From NCBI GenBank assembly GCA_016187935.1, contig JACPIU010000007.1, positions 1 to 64,000 of the forward strand: a stretch of 64,000 bases of DNA, read 5' to 3'. Below, piece after piece: positions 41,830 to 51,212 of this stretch (positions within the stretch are counted from its first letter, which is position 1; every line of letters starts with the position of its first letter). Both the position numbers and the translations under genes were made by a program. Under the pieces are notes generated by a model. The model did not search any database and was not told the origin of the DNA. It saw nothing but the letters and a program-made list of their open reading frames with translations. The stretch is from Bdellovibrio sp. (GTDB lineage Bacteria > Bdellovibrionota > Bacteriovoracia > Bacteriovoracales > Bacteriovoracaceae).

Positions 41830-43254
41830 ATGAAATTTGCATGGCTAATTATGGCCTTATCCGTGAACTTATGTTGGGCCTTTAGTGATATTTCTATCCC
41901 ATCTAAGGACAAGTTTTTTTTCGGTGTCTCCAATGCTCCCGCCCAAGTTGAAGATCAACTCTCTGATATTTGGATGGACTTTGCTCAAAATGGCCATATT
42001 CCGGCCTTCGACAATTATGCCTTTCCTGAGGACCGCATTCGCTTTTGGACCCAACCAGAAGTCGAAATTGCCCTTGCGAGGAATCTGGGCACCGAAGTGT
42101 TTCGCCTTGGGGTGGATTGGCAAAGAATTTTTCCCGCCAGAGGTCAAATTAACTGGCAAGCAGTCGAACGCTATAAGTACATTCTTCAGTTGATTAAGCA
42201 AAATGGTATGAAGGTCATGCTTAGTCTCTTTCATCATAGTGAGCCTCGTTGGACTTTTCGCCAGGGAAGCTGGAAAAATAAAAAAATGGTGGATGATTTT
42301 CGATCTTTTTGGACTTTAGTTTTAACAGAACTTGGACCATCTATCGACTATCTCGTGACGTTTAATGAAGGCCAAATCTATATTATGATGACTCAGGTTG
42401 CAGGAATTTGGCCGCAAGTTAGTAAACCCTTTGCTCTCGGACTTTTTAACTTTGGACCTTTTAAAGGGCGCTTTGAAACAAGTTTAAAAAACATGGCCCG
42501 TGCGCATAAAGAAATCTATGCCTGGGCCCGCTCTAAAGGTGCCAGTTATCCCATAGGCATTGCCCACAACGTCGGTTACTACTATGGAAAGAAAAGTTTC
42601 TCAAAGCTAAGTGCTAGAGTGAGCTGGCAAAAACTGAATTTTAGATTTCCTGATCTTTTGGCCAAGAGTTTGGATTATATAGGTATCAACTACTATGGCA
42701 TTGAGGTGGTAAAAGGTCTGGGTGTTCCTTTCGATAAAGACTACGAATACAGTGACAGCGGACGTGGCATTTATCCTGAAGGTCTTTACAAAATTCTTAC
42801 GGTTTTCAACAAGCGCTACAACAAGATTCCATTTATTATCACAGAAAATGGTATCGCCGATGGCAATGACTGGTTTCGTCCGCTCTATATCACGGAGCAT
42901 TTGGCTGCTATCTCTAAGGCCATGAATGAAGGTGTAAATGTGTTAGGTTATATCCACTGGACGCTGTCGGATAATTTTGAATGGGGAGATGGCTATTGTC
43001 CTAAATTCGGATTTGTAGATGTGGACCGTCAAAGTCCAAACTTCACACGCACGTTAAAACCCAGTTTTGACTTTTATAAAAAAGTCATTGAAACAAGATT
43101 GATTACAAGTGAGGAGCGGCAGAATCTCGTTTTAACATTCAGAACAAAAATTGGCCAACTTCGGCCCATGTGCCGTCTCGATAATGGCACTACAGCACTC
43201 AAAGAGCCACGCCTTGTGCCAGTGAAAAATATTGATTGGACTTTTAAATTATAA
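41830..43254 (+). CDS. Exported glycoside hydrolase family 1 (beta-glucosidase-like)
   Basis: 474 residues, ATG behind GGCGGG, signal peptide ending near CWAF. GH1 signatures: GVSNAPAQVED near the start, FRLGVDWQRIFP, the acid/base Glu180 in VTFNEG, YIGINYYG, the nucleophile Glu339 in IITENGIAD and the closing HWTLSDNFEW. The usual acid/base context is T-x-N-E-P; here Pro is replaced by Gly. Most bacterial GH1 enzymes are cytoplasmic, so an exported one is less common. About 70 residues follow the barrel. A TATAAT at 41741–41746 may belong to its own promoter. It probably releases glucose or related sugars from beta-glycosides. Confidence 0.92.
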   Translation: MKFAWLIMALSVNLCWAFSDISIPSKDKFFFGVSNAPAQVEDQLSDIWMDFAQNGHIPAFDNYAFPEDRIRFWTQPEVEIALARNLGTEVFRLGVDWQRIFPARGQINWQAVERYKYILQLIKQNGMKVMLSLFHHSEPRWTFRQGSWKNKKMVDDFRSFWTLVLTELGPSIDYLVTFNEGQIYIMMTQVAGIWPQVSKPFALGLFNFGPFKGRFETSLKNMARAHKEIYAWARSKGASYPIGIAHNVGYYYGKKSFSKLSARVSWQKLNFRFPDLLAKSLDYIGINYYGIEVVKGLGVPFDKDYEYSDSGRGIYPEGLYKILTVFNKRYNKIPFIITENGIADGNDWFRPLYITEHLAAISKAMNEGVNVLGYIHWTLSDNFEWGDGYCPKFGFVDVDRQSPNFTRTLKPSFDFYKKVIETRLITSEERQNLVLTFRTKIGQLRPMCRLDNGTTALKEPRLVPVKNIDWTFKL

Positions 43255-43465
43255 CTATCAAGCAACAATAACTTATCTAAAAAAGCCTTTTCTTCCTATC
43301 TCTATAAGCACTTCGTCTTAAAAAATAGACTTGGACGTCCTAGAAATCACGGTACGTTCTCTGGTGATGTTTTGTTTGTGAAAAAAAATCATTATTTTCA
43401 AATTTTCACATGCAAAATTCCACAAAAAATAGCATGTTAGGCGACCACATTTCAGAGGAGGGCGC
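43255..43465. promoter_or_regulatory. Upstream region of the HNH gene with inverted repeat
   Basis: An A/T-rich interval with an 8-bp inverted repeat tgtgaaaa (43377–43384) and ttttcaca (43403–43410) separated by 18 bases, a possible operator. The palindromic word ggacgtcctag at 43333–43343 recurs inverted (ctaggacgtcc) inside the following gene near 44030. No convincing -35/-10 pair is seen. Confidence 0.35.
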
Positions 43466-44320
43466 ATGAATCTAATAAAAATAAGCGATCATGACTTGCA
43501 CGAACGAACTCGAACTGCAGCAAGTAAAGAAAAATTGAGCACGCTGGAATTGCTCCGCCATCTGGCAGAAGTACAGAGACGAATTCTCTACGCTGAATAT
43601 GGATATTCGACATTGCAAAAATATGTCATGCAAGAACTTGGATATTCAGAGTCGGAAAGTTGGACGCGTATTCAGGCCATGAAACTGATTCGCACTTCCG
43701 AATTTGCCGAGAAGAAAATTGCAGAAGGTTCACTTTCGCTTTCCAACGCTGCTGAAGTGCAGAAATATATTCAAGAATTTAATTTCACGAGCACAAAGGA
43801 AATTGAAGAAACGATTAATCTCGCGAGTCAAAAATCCCATCGCGCACTGGTACAAGAGCTCGACCGCCAGGCTTGTCGTGAAAGAACCGAAAAGAAAATT
43901 ATTTTACAAAAACGACTTTTAGAGAAAATCGCAAAATTGAATAAACTTCTCGATGCCGAAATGACGGAGTTAGAAATAATTGAAGCACTTCTAGATAAAG
44001 AAATTCGAGAAAATGAATTAAAACATTCTAGGACGTCCCAGGCAGATGACCTAAAACCCTCTCGATATCTCCCCATACAAGTCCGACGTACTGTTGTCAC
44101 TCGATCAGGTCATCAATGTGAATATAGAGATAAGAATGCAAAACGATGTAGTGAACGCCGTAATCTACAATTTGATCACATTAAACCGTTTGGCTTAGGG
44201 GGAGATCGAAGTCATAAAAATATTCAACTCCTGTGCCCGGCCCACAATCAGAGGAGAATGCTAAAAACATTTGGAATCATTGATCGGTTGTCAAAAAAAC
44301 ATAGAACAATCAAACCGTAG
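43466..44320 (+). CDS. HNH endonuclease family protein
   Basis: 284 residues, ATG behind GAGGAGGG. The N-terminal ~190 residues are helical: LELLRHLAEVQRRILYAEYGYSTLQKYVMQELGYSESE, then a coiled coil (~135–190). The C-terminal HNH finger includes Cys218, Cys228 (KRCSERR), Asp237-His238 (QFDHIKP), Asn252 and Cys257-x2-His260. It is paralogous to the fragment at 1–200. Multi-copy proteins of this design are, from memory, frequent in Bdellovibrio genomes. A homing-like or DNA-damage role is possible, but nothing here decides it. The last 11 bases overlap the convergent TolC-like gene. Confidence 0.9.
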   Translation: MNLIKISDHDLHERTRTAASKEKLSTLELLRHLAEVQRRILYAEYGYSTLQKYVMQELGYSESESWTRIQAMKLIRTSEFAEKKIAEGSLSLSNAAEVQKYIQEFNFTSTKEIEETINLASQKSHRALVQELDRQACRERTEKKIILQKRLLEKIAKLNKLLDAEMTELEIIEALLDKEIRENELKHSRTSQADDLKPSRYLPIQVRRTVVTRSGHQCEYRDKNAKRCSERRNLQFDHIKPFGLGGDRSHKNIQLLCPAHNQRRMLKTFGIIDRLSKKHRTIKP

Positions 44321-45665
44321 GACGGCAAAGTTTATCTACATCAAGCCGGATATGGCGAAATAGCTTTAGTAACCAACGAACAAACGCCGTTTTCTTTTGA
44401 TCCACAGGCATCTGAGCATGGCATCCATGAATTTCCTGAAATTGGTCAGTCAACATCTGCCGATGCAGCGAAATTCGTAAATTATCCAGCTCAACTTGGG
44501 CCTTGATTTTGGCTGCCCTAGACTCGGTAACCTGGAATCTTGTTTGAAGAAGCGTCATAATTGAGATCATTCCAAGATCATACTTAGTCTTTTTAATCTC
44601 ATACACCTTTTTCATATTCGATTCGGCCAAGGAAGCTAATTCAAGCTGATCCTTGACCTGTGCTACGGCTTTTAGGCTGCCTTCAATGATTTGGGTAAGA
44701 TCATGGAACAGTGCCAATTTTTGTAGTTTAATCTGCTCGATATTGTCATTGGACAAACTATATCCTGGGATCATTTCGAGGCCTAAATTAATCGAAACAT
44801 TAGATGTCATATTGGCAAAGGAAACACCAGAAGAAGATGCAGATGACATACGACTTCCCAAAGTAGCACCACCGATAAATCCGAAGAGTTGCTTCCATTT
44901 ACCAAATTTACTGGCCTTCATCAGGAAATCAAGCTGTGTATTCTCGGGAGATAACGCAAAAGCTTCAGCCGCTACAACTTCAATGGTTTCATCTTCGGCC
45001 GCAGATGGAGCAACTTCAAACTCATCAAAAATAATTTCCCTATCCAATGAAGCTCCAATGAGATTTCGAACTGCGGCAGTTTCTTCCGCTAGAAGTTGAT
45101 CCATCTGGGAAACCCGCAACTCCGCCATCTTGGTCTGGGAAGTGGCATGAGCGAGATTCTCCAAAGAGATCATGCCGAGTGAATACTGACGAGCAAGCAC
45201 TGAGGTGATTAAGGACAGGTCTTGATAATGGTTATAGAGGACATCTCGCAGAGCAATATCACCTCGGATAGTTTGATATAAAGCAAAAGCTGATGCATAC
45301 TGATTTAACTGAAGTAGATAGTAAGAAATCTTTTCCGCTTCAAAAAGATTTTTAGAAACACCAACATTAAACCACTTCGCTGGCATGAGAAAAGATAACA
45401 ACATTTCCACTGCAGCCAAGGCAAAAGTTGGTCCAGAAGAAATAACGGTACCAATATTAAGGTTGGGGAGCAATTGAGCGCGCGCGATACTAACTCTATG
45501 CTTGGCCTGTCGAACAGCATTCATGCCCAAAAGAATGGATGAGTTTTCTTCCAAAATATATTTGCGAAGGATCTCAGGATTGAGATGGAGAGGTGTAGTC
45601 TCGGCCAACACCATTTTGGAAACGAAAAAACACAAAATTATAATTAACGGTTTTACACTATTCAT
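44310..45665 (-). CDS. TolC-family outer-membrane efflux protein
   Basis: 451 residues from ATG 45665 behind GAGG. The signal peptide ends near VLAE. Two long-helix repeats typical of outer membrane factors: RQAKHRVSIARAQLLPNLNIGTVIS in the first half, and ESNMKKVYEIKKTKYDLGMISIMTLLQTRFQVTESRAAKIKAQVELDNLRISLHR in the second. The start overlaps the stop of the lipoprotein gene (ATGAATAG), so the two are coupled. This pair is divergent from a second TolC-like gene and an RND pump, and may supply an extra exit channel. Confidence 0.85.
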   Translation of the reverse strand: MNSVKPLIIILCFFVSKMVLAETTPLHLNPEILRKYILEENSSILLGMNAVRQAKHRVSIARAQLLPNLNIGTVISSGPTFALAAVEMLLSFLMPAKWFNVGVSKNLFEAEKISYYLLQLNQYASAFALYQTIRGDIALRDVLYNHYQDLSLITSVLARQYSLGMISLENLAHATSQTKMAELRVSQMDQLLAEETAAVRNLIGASLDREIIFDEFEVAPSAAEDETIEVVAAEAFALSPENTQLDFLMKASKFGKWKQLFGFIGGATLGSRMSSASSSGVSFANMTSNVSINLGLEMIPGYSLSNDNIEQIKLQKLALFHDLTQIIEGSLKAVAQVKDQLELASLAESNMKKVYEIKKTKYDLGMISIMTLLQTRFQVTESRAAKIKAQVELDNLRISLHRQMLTDQFQEIHGCHAQMPVDQKKTAFVRWLLKLFRHIRLDVDKLCRPTV

Positions 45666-46611
45666 TAACGGCCTCGAAGAATCCCGCCAAAATTGGGCCT
45701 CGGGCAGAGTTGGTAATGCGACAATTCCAACCATTCACCCTGGCTTCGGCCTGTCTCAGACAATCTAGGGTGGTGGTGAAAGTATCACCACTATCTTGAA
45801 AGGAAGTCTTCCCTCGCAATGAAGCTATGCGGTCATCATAGAAGGTTTCTGGCATCGACATTGTGACCTCGCGACCCATACTGTCACCACTCCAAAAAGT
45901 AATCGTCACAAGGGGGCTTCGAATGGGGGAAAATAATCCAAGAAAGGTTTCCTCAGAGGTGATAAAGCTCGAATCAATTGCCAGTTTAACTTTGCTCGTC
46001 TCGATTTTGACATTGCCTTGACCATCCGTCACTTTCAGCTGTCGAGTCATGACAAAATATTCAATTTTATTCGCAAAAGTTGTGGCAGGTCCCTGGTTCA
46101 CATTCCCATCACGTGCTAAATTGAATTTTCCACCATAATCGGGATAATCAAGAGCGGCAATTTCCCCCTCTATGGTATCGCCATGAACAGACCCCGAAAT
46201 CTCCATTTTTTGGGTGCCGCCATTGAGTGTGGGAACGGCCGTAATGATCTTAAAAAAACTGCTTTCAGAATTATAAAAGCCTCCCTGGAAAGTAATCGAA
46301 CTTCGTTCATTGCCATTTAAAGAAACGATAGCACGTAAGGCCGGGCTCAAGGCAGTGCCAGTGCGATCAGAGTTATCTTGAATGCGCACGTCAGAAGAGA
46401 GCTTCACCGTCATCGATCCCATATCAGTGCCATTTTTCTCTGAAATAAGATTCCCATTATATGTACCTGAGATGGCCGAAATTTGGGCCAGTTTTTCCGC
46501 CACTCGTTCATTTTGCCAAGACTCAACGGTACGATCTTTAGCGCATGAACATGTGACAATCATGAGAGTCAAAAAAAGAGAAGTCCCAGCAATTCTATGA
46601 ACGTTTTTCAT
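45658..46611 (-). CDS. Putative lipoprotein, unknown function
   Basis: 317 residues from ATG 46611 behind AAGG. Lipobox TCSC (Cys24) predicts a lipoprotein. The mature part is beta-rich with repeated short strands (ISGTYNGNLIS, SGSVHGDTIEGEIAALDYPDYGGKFN). No helical hairpin or lipoyl domain of a membrane fusion protein is visible, so it does not look like a classical efflux adaptor. It is translationally coupled to the TolC-like gene after it and divergent from the second TolC–RND pair. Confidence 0.75.
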   Translation of the reverse strand: MKNVHRIAGTSLFLTLMIVTCSCAKDRTVESWQNERVAEKLAQISAISGTYNGNLISEKNGTDMGSMTVKLSSDVRIQDNSDRTGTALSPALRAIVSLNGNERSSITFQGGFYNSESSFFKIITAVPTLNGGTQKMEISGSVHGDTIEGEIAALDYPDYGGKFNLARDGNVNQGPATTFANKIEYFVMTRQLKVTDGQGNVKIETSKVKLAIDSSFITSEETFLGLFSPIRSPLVTITFWSGDSMGREVTMSMPETFYDDRIASLRGKTSFQDSGDTFTTTLDCLRQAEARVNGWNCRITNSARGPILAGFFEAVNE

Positions 46612-46685
46612 AATACGACCTTCTAAAAAAACTATATTTCCCTGTACCGCGCAACGCAACAAGGTGTCAACATTTGCAAAAAACG

Positions 46686-46714
46686 TTGACGGTCTAAAAG
46701 TTAGTTAACATACT
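46686..46714 (+). promoter_or_regulatory. Putative sigma-70 promoter for the TolC–RND operon
   Basis: TTGACG (46686–46691) and CATACT (46709–46714) are separated by 17 bases, 39 bases before the ATG at 46753. The -35 is five of six to consensus and the -10 four of six. On the opposite strand a TTGACA (46665–46670) points at the divergent lipoprotein gene but lacks a clear -10. Confidence 0.4.
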
Positions 46715-46752
46715 GAAAACTGAAAAATTAGCTAATATTTCAAGAGTCAATT

Positions 46753-48123
46753 ATGCTTAAGGCATTCTCGCGATTTGCAGCATGGCCGATTATGCTTGCC
46801 CTGGTCAGCAGCATTGCTTCTGGTGTCGAACAGAAATCAGTTTCTTCGATAGAGGTCTTTACTATTGCCAGAGCGGTCCAAAGGGCTTTCGAACGCAATC
46901 CAGAGATCCAAAATCAGCGCGAGCGAATTACGGAAAGTCAGTCGTCTGCTAATTATGCCGTGTCCACAGTCTTTCCTAATATTAGCGCTAAACTTACCGC
47001 CAATGAAAAGAAGGCCTCCGTAAATACTGGCACTGCCACTTTCGGTGGCGAACCTTATAATCAGTACATCGGACAAGTTGATCTCTCCCAACCTATCTAT
47101 GTTGCAGGGGCTCTCACTTCGGCGATTGATGCTGCCAAAAAGAACATTCAAATTCGTGAATTCGATCTTGAAATTACTAAACGAGACTTAACTTTAAATG
47201 TACTCCAGGCCTTTTATAATATTTTGCTCAATGAAAAGCTGGTGGCGATCTATCGAGAGGCACAGGAAATTCAGAAAGAATCACTGGCGATTAGTCGGCG
47301 TTACCATAAATCTGGGCGTGGGCAACTCATCGATGTCTATCAAAATGAAACTCAGCTCGCACTGATTGAACCGAAAATTGTTCATGCAGAAAACCAAGTG
47401 AAGGCCGGGGAACATCTTCTCGCCACTCTTCTTCATTCCACAGACCTCTCCAAAATTCAAGCGCAAGGTGAACTTACAATCATCAACCGTGCCCAGATCA
47501 ACCACATCTTTGAGCAAAGTAAAAAAGAGCGTTTTGAACTTACTCGTCACTCACTGACACTGGAAGAATTCCGTTTTAAACGAACTCTCGAGCTATCCTC
47601 CAATTACCCTAACCTCTACCTTATTGGGAATATCGCGCGAACTTCCACCGATAAAAGCGAACTCATGGATAGTAACTCCACCAGTTGGAGCATAGGTCTC
47701 CAATTAACTATTCCTATCTTCACAGGACTTTCTTCCATGCATCAGCGAAGCATACTGAGCGCTCAAGAGGCGCAGCTTAAACATCAAGAAGTGAGACTGA
47801 GAGATCAGCTTTCGCTGGAGGAAATTCAAGCCATTACCAATTTGAATAATGCCGAAACGGTGCTTCAGGCTTCGCAAAGAGCAGCGGATTTTTCCAGGAA
47901 GGCCCTGCTCGAAGCTAAAAAGAGTTACCGTCTTCAGACCATCAGCCCATTTCAGTTTTTACTTATTTCACAGAGTTATCTGGATGCTCAATCTGAATAT
48001 CTCACGGCAAAATATAATTATCTCATTTCATTGGAACAATCCTTTGTGGCATTGGGAGTCCCTCTGTTGTTGTTGGTGGATTTATTGGAAAATTATCAGT
48101 CCTCTGAGACCCTGGAGAAATAA
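46753..48123 (+). CDS. TolC-family outer-membrane efflux protein
   Basis: 456 residues with a signal peptide ending near ASGV. The family repeat is seen twice: FERNPEIQNQRERITESQSSANYAVSTVFPNIS and LTIPIFTGLSSMHQRSILSAQEAQLKHQEV, plus the coupling helices LLEAKKSYRLQTISPFQFLLISQSYLDAQSEYL. Outer membrane factors form a trimeric channel through the outer membrane and periplasm. It is encoded 5 bases upstream of the RND pump, so it should be the pump's exit duct. Confidence 0.92.
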   Translation: MLKAFSRFAAWPIMLALVSSIASGVEQKSVSSIEVFTIARAVQRAFERNPEIQNQRERITESQSSANYAVSTVFPNISAKLTANEKKASVNTGTATFGGEPYNQYIGQVDLSQPIYVAGALTSAIDAAKKNIQIREFDLEITKRDLTLNVLQAFYNILLNEKLVAIYREAQEIQKESLAISRRYHKSGRGQLIDVYQNETQLALIEPKIVHAENQVKAGEHLLATLLHSTDLSKIQAQGELTIINRAQINHIFEQSKKERFELTRHSLTLEEFRFKRTLELSSNYPNLYLIGNIARTSTDKSELMDSNSTSWSIGLQLTIPIFTGLSSMHQRSILSAQEAQLKHQEVRLRDQLSLEEIQAITNLNNAETVLQASQRAADFSRKALLEAKKSYRLQTISPFQFLLISQSYLDAQSEYLTAKYNYLISLEQSFVALGVPLLLLVDLLENYQSSETLEK

Positions 48124-48128
48124 CGATT

Positions 48129-51100
48129 ATGACTTTAAGTGAACTCTCCATAAAAAAACCCGTCTTCGCCTGGATGCTCATGGCAGGTCTGATTATTTTT
48201 GGCGTACTGTGCTTCTTGCGTATGGGAGTGAGCCAGCTCCCAGATGTTGATTTCCCAGTGGTTACTGTCCAGGTTTCCTTGGAAGGGGCTTCACCAAATG
48301 TTATGGAAGTGGATGTGGTAGATCCACTTGAAAGTGCTCTCATGGGAGTACAAGGAATAATCGGCATAACCTCATCGGCGGAATTAGGTCAAGCCAAGGT
48401 CACATTAGAGTTCGACATTGGCAAAAATATTGATACTGCCGTTCAGGAAATCCAAACGGTCGTATCTCGAGCCACTCGAACACTCCCCAAAGACATTAAT
48501 CCCCCTATAATCACCAAAAGTAACCCTGAAGACCAGCCCATTCTGTGGCTGTCAGTTTCTTCTTCTAAAATGAGCAAGAATGAATTGATGGCCTATGTTC
48601 GGGATAATATCCAAGATAAGTTTTCCACAGTAGAAGGGGTAGGAGAAATACACCTTGGAGGCTTTGTCGACCCCAATCTCAGAGTTTGGGTCTCGGGCGG
48701 TAAATTGGCGGAAAAGGACCTTGCCATTACCGATATTATTAACGCCATTCAATCGGAACACTCCGAGCAACCCTCTGGCCTTTTAGAGGGACGTGAAAAA
48801 ATCTTTAACGTTCGCACCATGGGAGAAGCCCCGACCCCTGAAGAATTTGGAAAAATCATTATTGGCCGTCGTGGCGGTAGTATCAATTATAATCCGATTA
48901 AGCTTTCGGAGGTTGCTACAGTCGAAGATGGTTTGGCCGATCAATTCCGCATTACCCGAGTCAATAATGCGCCTGCGGTAGGAATTGGAATAAAAAAACA
49001 ACGTGGTGCCAATTCTGTCGAGATCGCCAAGGCGGTGAAGGCCAAAATAACGGCGCTTAAACCAACATTACCCCCGGGAACTGAAATAGGCATTCGCTTC
49101 GATACCACCAAATTTATCGAAGAATCCATTCATGAATTAAATTTCACTCTAGTTCTCTCAGCGATTCTCACGGCCCTAGTATGCTGGGTGTTTTTAGGCT
49201 CTTTCACTGCCACAATAAACGTTATTCTGGCCATCCCAACCTCCATAGTCGGAAGTTTTATCTGCCTCTATGCATTTGGCTTCACCCTCAACTCATTCAC
49301 TCTGCTCGGTCTGGCCTTAGCGATTGGTATTGTTGTGGATGATGCTATCATGGTGTTGGAAAACATTGTTCGTCATCGAGAATCGGGTAAAAAGCGCCGT
49401 CTTGCCGCGCTGGAAGGGTCAGTGGAAATTACCTTTGCAGCTTTGGCAGCCACTGCAGCCATCATTGCTATTTTTCTACCGATTGCTTTTATGAAAGGTA
49501 TTATTGGAAAATTTTTCTATCAATTTGGTGTAACCATTTCCGTAGCTGTTGTCTTGTCACTGCTAGAAGCACTGACACTAACCCCCATGCGCTGCTCTCG
49601 ATTTCTGGAAATTTCCGAGCATAGGACATTTTTTGGCAAATGGATTGAGAGAAGCTTCTTGGGAATGGCTTCTTACTATAAAAAAATAATCCCTTACCTA
49701 ATTAAATTTCGTTGGGTTACGATCATACTGGCGCTAGTCATCTTTAGCTCTTCCATGCTTTTTATAAAAATACTTCCAAAAGAGTTTGCTCCGGCGCAAG
49801 ACCAAGGCAGAATCATGCTTAGGTTGCAAACGGCCGTCGGATCGGCTTTGGATTTTACTGATACAAAAGTTCGCGAAGTGGAGAACTTGCTCAAATCCAA
49901 ACATGATGTCGAGCAATTTTTCACTAATATTGGAGGCGGGAGCAGTGGCGATTCAAATAGCAGCATGATTTTTGTGACCCTCAAACCTCTTCTTGAGAGA
50001 GAAATCGATTCAACCACACACAAAAGGCTCACCCAGCAAGAATTTGCGGCAAAATTGAGAAAAGAATTAAAAGAAATTAAAGGAATTAAGGTCTCAATCA
50101 TCGACCCATCTCTTGCGGTTTTTTCTTCACGCGGTGGATACCCCATCACCTTTTCGGTCAAAGGTCCTAGATGGAATAACCTGATTAAGTATTCTGAACT
50201 CATTATGAAAGAAATGTCCGAGAGTAGTCTCATGGCCGATGTTGATTCAAATTATAAAAGTGGCATGCCCGAAATCCATATTATTCCCAATCGGGTCCAG
50301 GCCAAAGAGCATGGCATCAGTGTGGCGGACATTTCGAGTACCATTAAGGCCCTGGTAGGCGGTGAGGTTCCCGGAAAATTTTCAAAAGCAGGACATCGAT
50401 ACGATATTCGAGTTAGCTTGATCGATGCCGAAAGATCTAACCCCTCTGATCTTATGAAATTGAAGGTTAGAAATAATCGTGGTGAGCTGATTCCCTTGGC
50501 AAAGGTCGTGACCTTAAAAGAAGAAGTGGCGATGCAATCTATCTCTCGTGAAGACAGAACGCGCGCCATCACCGTGCGCGCCAATCTCGGACTAAATTCT
50601 TCACAAGAACTCGCCATGAAGAGAGTTCATGAAATTGCGGCAAAAATTCTGCCGGAAAATTATTACATCTCCATGAGTGGCAGTTCAAAGACTTTTAACG
50701 AATCAAAACAGAATTTAATCTTTGCTCTTCTCTTGGGAGTCGTGATCGCCTATATGATTCTGGCTTCACAATTTAACAGTTTTATTCATCCCATCACTGT
50801 TCTTGTGGCACTCCCCTTCAGTCTTACTGGTGCCTTCATCGGACTTTACTTTTTCCACCAATCTCTCAATATTTACAGCATGATCGGAATTATCCTCCTC
50901 ATGGGAATTGTGAAGAAAAATTCCATTCTCCTGGTCGATTTCACCAATCAACTTCGCGCCAGCGGTCTTCCCATTAAAGAAGCTTTGACGGAGGCCTGTC
51001 CAGTACGTCTTCGACCTATTCTCATGACCTCAATCTCAACTATCGCGGCGGCGGTTCCTCCCGCTTTGGCCATAGGCCCCGGCGCTGAAAGCCGAATCCC

Positions 51101-51212
51101 TATGGCGATAGCTGTTCTCGGTGGTGTCGCTCTTTCCACGCTCCTTACCCTGTTTGTGGTACCTTGTGTTTACAGTGTCTTGTCGTTTTTTGAAAGACCG
51201 GATAAGGAATAG
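48129..51212 (+). CDS. RND-family multidrug efflux pump (AcrB/MdtBC-like)
   Basis: 1027 residues, the normal length. It starts with SIKKPVFAWMLMAGLII (span 1). Span 4 carries the proton-relay pair in IGIVVDDAIMVLEN, and span 10 the relay Lys in MGIVKKNSILLVDF. Large periplasmic loops follow spans 1 and 7. The hydrophobe/amphiphile-efflux signature LPDVDFPVVTVQVSLEGASP is present. It pumps toxic or waste compounds out using the proton gradient. The operon holds only the outer membrane factor and this pump; no HlyD-type adaptor gene is next to it. The 3' end overlaps the EamA gene by 43 bases. Confidence 0.96.
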   Translation: MTLSELSIKKPVFAWMLMAGLIIFGVLCFLRMGVSQLPDVDFPVVTVQVSLEGASPNVMEVDVVDPLESALMGVQGIIGITSSAELGQAKVTLEFDIGKNIDTAVQEIQTVVSRATRTLPKDINPPIITKSNPEDQPILWLSVSSSKMSKNELMAYVRDNIQDKFSTVEGVGEIHLGGFVDPNLRVWVSGGKLAEKDLAITDIINAIQSEHSEQPSGLLEGREKIFNVRTMGEAPTPEEFGKIIIGRRGGSINYNPIKLSEVATVEDGLADQFRITRVNNAPAVGIGIKKQRGANSVEIAKAVKAKITALKPTLPPGTEIGIRFDTTKFIEESIHELNFTLVLSAILTALVCWVFLGSFTATINVILAIPTSIVGSFICLYAFGFTLNSFTLLGLALAIGIVVDDAIMVLENIVRHRESGKKRRLAALEGSVEITFAALAATAAIIAIFLPIAFMKGIIGKFFYQFGVTISVAVVLSLLEALTLTPMRCSRFLEISEHRTFFGKWIERSFLGMASYYKKIIPYLIKFRWVTIILALVIFSSSMLFIKILPKEFAPAQDQGRIMLRLQTAVGSALDFTDTKVREVENLLKSKHDVEQFFTNIGGGSSGDSNSSMIFVTLKPLLEREIDSTTHKRLTQQEFAAKLRKELKEIKGIKVSIIDPSLAVFSSRGGYPITFSVKGPRWNNLIKYSELIMKEMSESSLMADVDSNYKSGMPEIHIIPNRVQAKEHGISVADISSTIKALVGGEVPGKFSKAGHRYDIRVSLIDAERSNPSDLMKLKVRNNRGELIPLAKVVTLKEEVAMQSISREDRTRAITVRANLGLNSSQELAMKRVHEIAAKILPENYYISMSGSSKTFNESKQNLIFALLLGVVIAYMILASQFNSFIHPITVLVALPFSLTGAFIGLYFFHQSLNIYSMIGIILLMGIVKKNSILLVDFTNQLRASGLPIKEALTEACPVRLRPILMTSISTIAAAVPPALAIGPGAESRIPMAIAVLGGVALSTLLTLFVVPCVYSVLSFFERPDKE

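Noticed and set aside
46665-46670. Minus-strand TTGACA as promoter for the lipoprotein–TolC pair
   Set aside because: The -10 position reads GTACAG or TACAGG, too far from consensus to call with confidence.
44310-48123. Lipoprotein at 45658 as the missing HlyD-type adaptor
   Set aside because: No helical hairpin, lipoyl or barrel motifs of membrane fusion proteins are visible. It is kept only as a hypothesis.
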